A DNA stretch of 64,000 bases from Escherichia whittamii (GTDB lineage Bacteria; Pseudomonadota; Gammaproteobacteria; Enterobacterales; Enterobacteriaceae). Positions 57,519-64,000 of the stretch are shown here, piece after piece (within the stretch, counting starts at the first letter, position 1; the number at the start of each line of letters is the position of its first letter). A program made the translations under genes and the position numbers. A model generated the notes under the pieces. That model was not told where the DNA came from, made no database searches, and saw only the letters and a list, made by a program, of their open reading frames with translations. Location of the stretch: assembly GCF_014836715.1 (NCBI RefSeq), contig NZ_JACSQI010000004.1, forward strand, positions 248,001 through 312,000, in the 5' to 3' direction.

Positions 57519-58025
57519 TTACGCTTTCAGTACCGCGAGAGCTGCTTCGTAATCTGGTTCGGTGGTGATTTCATTCACCAACTGACTGAAAATCACATTA
57601 TCATTTTCATCAATCACGACAACCGCACGTGCCGCCAGACCTTTCAGTGGGCCTTCAGCGATCTCAACGCCGTAAGTTTGTAGGAATTCAGCGTTACGGA
57701 AAGTGGAGAGAGTGATAACGTTGTTCAGACCTTCCGCACCGCAGAAACGAGACTGGGCAAACGGCAGATCGGCGGAGATGCACAGCACAACCGTGTTGTC
57801 GATTTCGGTTGCCAGTTGGTTAAACTTACGTACTGATGCGGCGCAAACACCGGTATCAATGCTCGGGAAAATGTTCAGCACTTTGCGTTTACCTGCAAAC
57901 TGACCGAGGGTGACGTCAGACAGATCTTTTGCCACGAGAGTAAAAGTCTGCGCTTTGCTACCCGCTTGCGGGATGGAATTGGCGACTGTAACCGGGTTGC
58001 CCTGGAAATGAACGATTTGTGACAT
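57519..58025 (-). CDS. tpx: Lipid hydroperoxide peroxidase (thiol peroxidase) Tpx
   Basis: Tpx reduces alkyl and lipid hydroperoxides with electrons from thioredoxin. The 168-residue peroxiredoxin has the peroxidatic Cys61 in [11 protein letters not shown], the resolving Cys95 in QSRFCGAEG and the extra Cys82 typical of E. coli Tpx. It is read toward tyrR and divergent from ycjG. Confidence 0.97.
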   Translation of the reverse strand: MSQIVHFQGNPVTVANSIPQAGSKAQTFTLVAKDLSDVTLGQFAGKRKVLNIFPSIDTGVCAASVRKFNQLATEIDNTVVLCISADLPFAQSRFCGAEGLNNVITLSTFRNAEFLQTYGVEIAEGPLKGLAARAVVVIDENDNVIFSQLVNEITTEPDYEAALAVLKA

Positions 58026-58143
58026 GATTATCTTTCCTGTTTACATATAGTTAACGTCACACCTAGTTTATGCTAACTGTCAATAACACAGCAATCGCTA
58101 TTTGCGCTTAATCCGCAGACCACCGCAGCAACAAGGAGTAAAG

Positions 58144-59109
58144 ATGAGAACCGTTAAGGTATTTGAGGAAGCCTGGCCGTTACATACCCCGTTTGTTATT
58201 GCGCGAGGAAGCCGCAGTGAAGTGCGCGTGGTGGTGGTTGAACTGGAAGAAGAAGGCGTCAAAGGTACGGGAGAATGTACGCCTTATCCGCGCTATGGCG
58301 AAAGTGATGCCTCAGTTATGGCGCAAATAATGAGCGTGGTCCCACAACTGGAAAAAGGGCTGACGCGCGCGGAGTTGCAAAAAGTTCTGCCTGCGGGTGC
58401 GGCGCGTAATGCGCTGGATTGTGCGCTGTGGGATCTTGCCGCACGACAACAGCAACAGACGCTGACTGAACTTATCGGTATATCTCTTCCTGAAACGATC
58501 ACCACTGCGCAGACCGTCGTGATCGGTACGCCGGATCAGATGGCAGGCAGTGCCGCAGCATTATGGCAGGCTGGTGCTAAATTGCTAAAAGTGAAGCTGG
58601 ATAATCATCTTATCAGCGAGCGGATGGTGGCGATTCGCGCGGCAGTACCGGATGCGACGTTAATTGTTGATGCCAATGAATCCTGGCGTGCGGAAGGACT
58701 GGCGGCGCGATGCCAGTTGCTGGCCGATTTAGGCGTCGCAATGCTGGAGCAACCGCTTCCGGCTCAGGACGATGCGGCGCTGGAGAATTTTGTTCATCCA
58801 TTACCCATTTGCGCAGATGAAAGTTGTCATACCCGCAGCAACCTGAAGGCGCTGAAAGGGCGCTATGAGATGGTGAATATCAAGCTTGATAAAACCGGTG
58901 GCCTGACGGAAGCATTGGCGCTGGCAACAGAAGCGCGTGCACAAGGTTTCAGCCTGATGTTGGGCTGCATGTTATGCACCTCACGCGCCATTAGTGCGGC
59001 GTTACCGCTGGCGCCGCAGGTCAGCTTCGCCGATCTCGACGGGCCGACCTGGCTGGCGGTAGATGTGGAACCGGCTCTCCAGTTTACGACCGGCGAATTG
59101 CATCTTTAG
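58144..59109 (+). CDS. ycjG: L-Ala-D/L-Glu epimerase YcjG
   Basis: This enolase-superfamily enzyme (321 residues) epimerises L-Ala-D-Glu from murein peptides to L-Ala-L-Glu so it can be hydrolysed and reused. The catalytic lysines (KVKLD at 149-153; Lys247) and metal ligands Asp176, Glu202 and Asp225 sit at the positions known for the E. coli enzyme. Start at MRTVKVFEE, after AAGGAG; a 14-residue extension is rejected. It converges with mpaA, which makes its substrate; the 3' ends overlap by 26 bases. Confidence 0.96.
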   Translation: MRTVKVFEEAWPLHTPFVIARGSRSEVRVVVVELEEEGVKGTGECTPYPRYGESDASVMAQIMSVVPQLEKGLTRAELQKVLPAGAARNALDCALWDLAARQQQQTLTELIGISLPETITTAQTVVIGTPDQMAGSAAALWQAGAKLLKVKLDNHLISERMVAIRAAVPDATLIVDANESWRAEGLAARCQLLADLGVAMLEQPLPAQDDAALENFVHPLPICADESCHTRSNLKALKGRYEMVNIKLDKTGGLTEALALATEARAQGFSLMLGCMLCTSRAISAALPLAPQVSFADLDGPTWLAVDVEPALQFTTGELHL

Positions 59110-59812
59110 GATGCCAACGCAGTAAATTCGCCATCGCAAAAAGATATTTTTCGCTGGCTTCATCGGCGGAGATTGGCGGAAACTCGGCAGTGATACAGTG
59201 CAAGTTCAGATCAGCACACCAACTGCCAAAGGAACCGGGTGTGTCGTAGCCGACGCTGGTTACCAGCGGTAATTCAAATGCCTGGGCCAGCCATTCACCT
59301 AATTCACTGTGTCTGGGAGCTTCAATACACGCCAGCGGATCGTGGAACGAGACGACCCAGGCGGGTTGAATGCGGTGAATGAGTTGGCATAACGCCTGGG
59401 TTTCAGGTTCGGAGCCGGGTTTATCTCCGGTCAGCAAGACAACGTCGCGCTCTTCGGCGGCACTGTTCCAGCGATATACCGTTTCCCCTTCCTTCCAGTT
59501 GGCGGCGGGAAAGTTCCTGTTTAAATCCACGCCATTGGCATTGGCCCGTAGACCCAACTGGCAACCGTCGGGATTCACACAGAGCACAACATGATGACGG
59601 CGCAGAGACGGTGTTAATGTGCGTAATGCGCAGGAGAGGGCGACGACGGAAGAATTCTCATCGCCGTGGGTCCCAGCAAGAATCAAACCACTTTCGCTGC
59701 TGGCTGCATGGGCCGGAAACCAGAGCAGCGGCGCACCCAATAATGAACGTCCGTAATGTTCAGTTCCTGGGGGGAAAGCGCCCCGTTCGGCGCGTGGGCG
59801 GGTCACGGTCAT
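59084..59812 (-). CDS. mpaA: Murein peptide amidase A
   Basis: MpaA is a cytoplasmic zinc carboxypeptidase (M14 family) that removes meso-diaminopimelate from the murein tripeptide L-Ala-gamma-D-Glu-mDap. The 242 residues show the zinc and substrate motifs THGDENSS, NPDGCQLGLRANANGVDLNRNFP, a downstream SFHDPLA and the catalytic Glu in TAEFPP. I start at MTVTRPRA (59812); MSETIM five codons upstream is an alternative. Divergent from mppA by a short gap and overlapping ycjG at its end. Confidence 0.94.
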   Translation of the reverse strand: MTVTRPRAERGAFPPGTEHYGRSLLGAPLLWFPAHAASSESGLILAGTHGDENSSVVALSCALRTLTPSLRRHHVVLCVNPDGCQLGLRANANGVDLNRNFPAANWKEGETVYRWNSAAEERDVVLLTGDKPGSEPETQALCQLIHRIQPAWVVSFHDPLACIEAPRHSELGEWLAQAFELPLVTSVGYDTPGSFGSWCADLNLHCITAEFPPISADEASEKYLFAMANLLRWHPKDAIRRS

Positions 59813-59994
59813 AATCGTCTCTGACATTAGAAGTATTACAGGCAGTGTTGTGCAAATTTTGTGGATTATCAAATCCTTTTCGACAACGATATGTTATCGA
59901 TCTTTTATCACTTTTTTACCGGAAGTTATTTGCATTTCTTCAAGGAGAAACAAATAATTACGCATCAATATTAACGTCGGTTTGAGGGTAACTT

Positions 59995-61608
59995 ATGAAG
60001 CACGCTGTTTCAGTAACTTGTTGTGCGCTGTTAGTCAGCAGCATTTCTCTTTCGTATGCTGCTGATGTTCCGAGCGGCACAGTACTGGCAGATAAGCAGG
60101 AGCTGGTGCGTCATATTAAGGATGAACCTGCATCATTGGATCCCGCGAAAGCGGTTGGTTTGCCGGAGATTCAGGTGATTCGCGATTTGTTTGAAGGACT
60201 CGTGAATCAGAATGAAAAAGGGGAGATTGTCCCTGGCGTCGCCACCCAGTGGAAAAGCAATGACAACCGTATCTGGACCTTTACCCTGCGCGATGATGCT
60301 AAATGGGCAGATGGCACACCGGTTACAGCGCAGGATTTTGTCTATAGCTGGCAACGTCTGGTGGACCCGAAAACGTTGTCTCCATTTGCCTGGTTTGCCG
60401 CGTTGGCGGGGATAAACAACGCTCAGGCGATTATTGATGGTAAAGCCACGCCTGACCAACTTGGCGTCACTGCCGTTGATACCCATACCCTGAAAATCCA
60501 GCTTGATAAACCATTACCGTGGTTTGTTAATTTGACGGCCAATTTTGCCTTCTTCCCGGTGCAAAAAGCCAACGTTGAAAGCGGTAAAGATTGGACGAAA
60601 CCGGGGAAACTTATCGGCAACGGCGCATATGTGCTTAAAGAACGCGTGGTGAATGAAAAGCTGGTGGTTGTACCGAATACCCATTATTGGGATAACGCAA
60701 AAACGGTGCTGCAAAAAGTGACTTTCCTGCCGATTAATCAGGAGTCCGCTGCCACGAAACGTTATCTTGCAGGTGACATTGATATCACTGAATCCTTCCC
60801 GAAAAATATGTATCAAAAGCTGTTGAAGGATATTCCTGGACAGGTTTATACGCCGCCGCAGTTGGGGACTTATTATTATGCCTTCAATACGCAAAAAGGG
60901 CCGACGGCAGATCAACGCGTCCGTCTGGCATTAAGTATGACGATTGATCGCCGCCTGATGACGGAAAAAGTATTGGGTACTGGTGAAAAACCAGCATGGC
61001 ATTTTACGCCAGATGTTACAGCCGGATTTACGCCGGAACCTTCGTCGTTTGAACAAATGAGTCAGGAAGAACTGAACGCCCAGGCGAAAACATTGTTAAG
61101 CGCTGCCGGTTATGGACCCCAGAAGCCGTTGAAACTGACGCTGTTGTATAACACTTCAGAAAACCATCAGAAAATTGCGATTGCCGTAGCGTCGATGTGG
61201 AAAAAGAATCTTGGTGTGGACGTCAAATTGCAGAATCAGGAATGGAAAACCTATATCGATAGCCGTAACACCGGTAATTTTGATGTTATCCGCGCATCAT
61301 GGGTTGGGGACTATAATGAACCGTCTACTTTCCTGACGCTGTTAACGTCAACGCACTCGGGAAATATTTCACGGTTTAATAATCCGGCATACGATAAAGT
61401 GCTGGCCCAGGCATCGACTGAAAATACCGTTAAAGCGCGCAATGCCGATTACAACGCGGCAGAGAAAATTCTCATAGAACAAGCGCCTATAGCACCGATT
61501 TATCAGTATACCAATGGGCGATTAATCAAACCGTGGTTGAAAGGTTATCCAATTAATAACCCGGAAGATGTGGCCTATAGCCGCACAATGTATATTGTGA
61601 AGCATTAA
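59995..61608 (+). CDS. mppA: Murein tripeptide-binding protein MppA
   Basis: MppA is the periplasmic binding protein that delivers L-Ala-gamma-D-Glu-mDap to the Opp permease. The 537-residue precursor has a signal peptide (1-22, ending SYA-A) and the OppA-type fold, with NGAYVLKERVVNEKLVV and YYYAFNTQKGPTADQRVRLALS. Divergent from mpaA across 182 bases, with no gene between. In K-12, ycjY and pgrR lie in that interval as I remember it. Confidence 0.96.
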   Translation: MKHAVSVTCCALLVSSISLSYAADVPSGTVLADKQELVRHIKDEPASLDPAKAVGLPEIQVIRDLFEGLVNQNEKGEIVPGVATQWKSNDNRIWTFTLRDDAKWADGTPVTAQDFVYSWQRLVDPKTLSPFAWFAALAGINNAQAIIDGKATPDQLGVTAVDTHTLKIQLDKPLPWFVNLTANFAFFPVQKANVESGKDWTKPGKLIGNGAYVLKERVVNEKLVVVPNTHYWDNAKTVLQKVTFLPINQESAATKRYLAGDIDITESFPKNMYQKLLKDIPGQVYTPPQLGTYYYAFNTQKGPTADQRVRLALSMTIDRRLMTEKVLGTGEKPAWHFTPDVTAGFTPEPSSFEQMSQEELNAQAKTLLSAAGYGPQKPLKLTLLYNTSENHQKIAIAVASMWKKNLGVDVKLQNQEWKTYIDSRNTGNFDVIRASWVGDYNEPSTFLTLLTSTHSGNISRFNNPAYDKVLAQASTENTVKARNADYNAAEKILIEQAPIAPIYQYTNGRLIKPWLKGYPINNPEDVAYSRTMYIVKH

Positions 61609-61617
61609 TATGATGTC

Positions 61618-61643
61618 ATCTGGCGCGTTTATGCGCGCCAGAT
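61618..61643 (+). terminator. Hairpin terminator after mppA
   Basis: A perfect 10-bp stem (61618-61627 with 61634-61643) with a TTTATG loop, nine bases past the mppA stop, followed by TTAACAAC. It separates core sequence from the AT-rich insert to the right. Confidence 0.7.
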
Positions 61644-61888
61644 TTAACAACCCCGATAAAATATCTTCTTTTTTAAAATCCTCCCTATAAAAATCACACC
61701 CAAGCTAATTATTTGAGTTTTTCTGCCAATATCCAGCATAAATAATAATTAAATATTTTATTTAAAAGCTGTATTACATACTTCCAATATAAGCTGTGCT
61801 TTACTTTTCTTTACAACGCAAGACGTATTGCGTTCCTTGTGAAAATTTTCATTCGCAAACAGACACGCAGCTAAAATGGGGTGGTAAA

Positions 61889-62875
61889 ATGAAAAAATCC
61901 TTAGCTATTCCTTTAGTTATCTCGTTATTACTCCTTCATTATCCTTCTTTAAGTCTGGCCGCAGAATCACTGCCCGATGCCACGTCGTTGGGGCTGGAAA
62001 ACTTAACGAATGATCTCTCTCGACAAGAATTGTTTGTAAAAATACTGGAGTCGGATCCTTCTCGTGATAAAGAGTTTGATTCCTTTGCTGTAAAAAAATA
62101 TTTTAAATTTCCGGCTGATGTCGCTTACGATTCGGTATTGAATCAACCACGACCCAGTTCTTTATTTGGAGTGGATATCAGCCATCATAACGGTAAAAAC
62201 TTCCCGATCGAACTGTTGGCAAAAAATAAGTCTGTGTTCTTATATATGAAGTCCAGTCAAGGAACGCGTTATGTTGATCCTGAATTCGCCGGTTTTTGGC
62301 AGCGTGCTGGGGATACTGAGCGAGGGATAAAACTTCACCGTGGGGCCTACCACTTTCTTTCCAGTGGCACACCGGCAGACGACGCGGAATTGTGGGGACG
62401 CAAGCAGGCAATGACGTTTGTTAAAGTTATTAAAGCCAACGGTGGGTTAAGGGCGACAGATATGCCACCGGCGGTGGATGTTGAGTGGGATGTAGATTCA
62501 TCAACTGGCAAGGACCGCTGGCAGAAGCGTAAACCCACTGAAATAATCACGATGATCAAGGCATTCACCGCGCAGGTAGAAGCCGATTTAGGGCGTAAAC
62601 CGGTTATCTACACTGCGCGTGCGTGGTGGAAAGATGCCGTCGGCGGAGAAAAAAGTTTTGCCCAGGTTGCAGAACATAATCTGTGGCTGGCTGATTATTC
62701 TAATCAGGCACAGGCCAGCGAAACGCCGCGTTCAATTAACCAGACAAAATGGGCAATCTGGCAGTTTACTGATGCTGCGCAGCTTAATTTGGGATCAAGT
62801 AAGAAATTCGATGCCAGTATATACAAGGGCCCGACCGCTGAGTTTTATTCCACTCTGGGTGTGCAGGAGTTTTAA
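61889..62875 (+). CDS. Secreted GH25-family muramidase (lysozyme-like)
   Basis: A 328-residue protein with a signal peptide (1-25, hydrophobic ISLLLLHYPSLSLAA) and a GH25 domain at about 90-325. Family landmarks are SLFGVDISHHNG with Asp96, the catalytic DxE pair Asp197/Glu199 in PAVDVEWD, YTARAWW, NLWLADY with Asp269 and the C-terminal WAIWQFTD. Such enzymes cut the MurNAc-GlcNAc bond of peptidoglycan, here from the periplasm. Residues 26-89 match nothing I know. ATG 61889 is chosen for the signal peptide and GGGGTGG upstream. The region is AT-rich, unlike mppA. The gene runs three bases before a caspase-like gene. Confidence 0.88.
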   Translation: MKKSLAIPLVISLLLLHYPSLSLAAESLPDATSLGLENLTNDLSRQELFVKILESDPSRDKEFDSFAVKKYFKFPADVAYDSVLNQPRPSSLFGVDISHHNGKNFPIELLAKNKSVFLYMKSSQGTRYVDPEFAGFWQRAGDTERGIKLHRGAYHFLSSGTPADDAELWGRKQAMTFVKVIKANGGLRATDMPPAVDVEWDVDSSTGKDRWQKRKPTEIITMIKAFTAQVEADLGRKPVIYTARAWWKDAVGGEKSFAQVAEHNLWLADYSNQAQASETPRSINQTKWAIWQFTDAAQLNLGSSKKFDASIYKGPTAEFYSTLGVQEF

Positions 62876-62878
62876 ATC

Positions 62879-64000
62879 ATGAACAGGCGATGGCCAAATT
62901 TATGTAAAACGGTCCTGGGGCTGTTAATTGCAGGAATATCACTGGGAATGACTGATGTCCGCGCAGATGACATTTGCAAAAATGGCGCAATGGTCCCTGA
63001 TGAATATTGTCATTTTTTTGTCCACTATGGGCCAGATAACCCAGGGAAACTGGATATCCGGATCAGTGATGCGTTAAAAATACCCGATCAGGATGCAGCG
63101 AAAACTCGCTCGATCGGGTTGATTATTGCAATTTCAAAATATCCACTATTACATGCAGATATTCCGGCAGCCGCGGTGGATGGCCAGAGAATGGCTGATT
63201 TTCTTATCAACGGACAGAAGTTTGATGAGGTTATTTTACTGAGAGATCAGGAAGCATCATTAGATAATATTAATTATTTTTTAAAGGAATATTTACCTGC
63301 CAGAGGGACGATGTTTGATAAGAAAGCTCGCTTGTTAATTGCTTATTCAGGCCATGGTCGTTTTGGCACTCAAAATGGTAATTCTGATAAAGCCCCTGCG
63401 TTTGTATTGAGCAACGCTACGGATATTGATGGTTCAAAAGGCATGTATGAAATGCCAGCTCTGAACACACAACTTAATATTCTGGCAAAGCGTTATTTCC
63501 ATGTTCTGACTTTAGTCAATGCTTGCTTTGGTTCTGGCTTGTATGGCATGACTATCGGAGCAGGTAATTCTAACTCGTACAGTAATCCTGGTGCGTATGC
63601 AATAGCTGCCGGTGATGATAAAACAGAGGTTTACTCACTGGAGGCAAAGCGCGGTAGTGTCTTTTTCGATACAATTATCAAAGGAGTAACGAATGGTGTT
63701 GCCGACGAACGTTTTGGTAAGTCGTATATGGTAAAGGTAGATGGAAAAAAGGAATACTACGCAGGAATAACCAGAACATTGAGTTTATTTATCTATGTTA
63801 ATGATCAATATTCAGATATTAATGAAAAACTGGATGAACAAGGTAAGGGATTACACTTAAGCGATGCCTGGATAGGTGCAACAGAAATGCCCGCGGGTCC
63901 AGGGGGATTCTTCTTCATCAATGAACCTGCGGCAAGTCGTCTGGATAATAAGACTCAGTTGGCTGCGGGTAAAGCAGGGGAGTTTACGAATATTGATGTG
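62879..64000 (+). CDS. Secreted caspase-like protein (peptidase C14 fold), 3' end outside window
   Basis: 374 codons are open to the window edge, beginning three bases after the muramidase stop, with CAGGAG inside the end of that gene as ribosome site. A signal peptide is likely (1-29; VLGLLIAGISLGMTDVRA). The caspase-like core follows: SIGLIIAISKYPLL opening strand, a His in YSGHGRFG (His159) and a Cys after a hydrophobic strand in LVNACFGSG (Cys216), the usual His/Cys dyad order and spacing. No further domain can be named before the edge. Periplasmic placement is unusual for this family. Proteolytic activity and specificity are unknown. Confidence 0.82.
   Translation, partial: MNRRWPNLCKTVLGLLIAGISLGMTDVRADDICKNGAMVPDEYCHFFVHYGPDNPGKLDIRISDALKIPDQDAAKTRSIGLIIAISKYPLLHADIPAAAVDGQRMADFLINGQKFDEVILLRDQEASLDNINYFLKEYLPARGTMFDKKARLLIAYSGHGRFGTQNGNSDKAPAFVLSNATDIDGSKGMYEMPALNTQLNILAKRYFHVLTLVNACFGSGLYGMTIGAGNSNSYSNPGAYAIAAGDDKTEVYSLEAKRGSVFFDTIIKGVTNGVADERFGKSYMVKVDGKKEYYAGITRTLSLFIYVNDQYSDINEKLDEQGKGLHLSDAWIGATEMPAGPGGFFFINEPAASRLDNKTQLAAGKAGEFTNIDV

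Noticed and set aside
61644-61888. Prophage or integron border before the muramidase gene
   Set aside because: The stretch is AT-rich, but I found no integrase, tRNA, direct repeat or insertion-sequence end in the window; GH25 enzymes also occur in phages, but no other phage gene is nearby.

Overview
The window reads as a chromosome segment from an enterobacterium of the genus Escherichia. Gene order acnA-ribA-pgpB-lapAB-pyrF-yciH-osmB-deoT-yciZ-pdeR-rnb-yciW-fabI ... sapABCDF-ymjA-puu-psp-ycj-tyrR-tpx-ycjG-mpaA-mppA follows the E. coli K-12 map, and almost every protein is recognisable, but many carry scattered substitutions relative to the K-12 sequences I remember. A divergent E. coli lineage or a sister Escherichia species is more likely than K-12 itself. 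This is from memory; no alignment was run. I see no tRNA, rRNA, CRISPR array, insertion sequence or integrase.

Layout. 1-13.2 kb is core housekeeping: the 3' end of aconitase A, riboflavin (ribA) and phospholipid (pgpB) genes, LPS assembly control (lapAB), pyrimidine synthesis (pyrF), stress lipoprotein osmB, c-di-GMP enzyme pdeR, RNase II and enoyl-ACP reductase. 13.2-21.2 kb is an accessory island not at this place in K-12 as I recall it: a TetR repressor, a complete AcrAB/TolC-type tripartite pump (lipoprotein adaptor, RND transporter, outer-membrane lipoprotein) and a Bcr/CflA-type MFS exporter, closed by a strong bidirectional terminator. 21.2-26.5 kb is the sap ABC transporter, linked in E. 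coli to putrescine export, and 27.2-36.1 kb is the puu putrescine import and degradation regulon with recognisable PuuR operators. 36.2-39.3 kb is the phage-shock system with its sigma-54 promoter.

39.5-53.2 kb is the ycj sugar cluster (phosphorylases, ABC importer, guloside/glucoside 3-keto pathway, OmpG porin, LacI-type YcjW). It has an intact ycjV ATPase, and a 17-nt element repeated at the ycjM promoter and again at the ycjT/ycjU junction looks like the YcjW operator. 53.3-57.5 kb holds ycjXF and tyrR. 57.5-61.6 kb holds tpx and a compact murein-peptide recycling block, ycjG-mpaA-mppA, without the ycjY/pgrR genes that separate mpaA and mppA in K-12.

The right end (61.7-64.0 kb) is the most unusual part. 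An AT-rich stretch carries a two-gene unit encoding a secreted GH25-family muramidase and, three bases downstream, a secreted caspase-like (peptidase C14) protein with an apparent His/Cys dyad, cut off by the window edge. I do not recognise this pair from any described Escherichia system.
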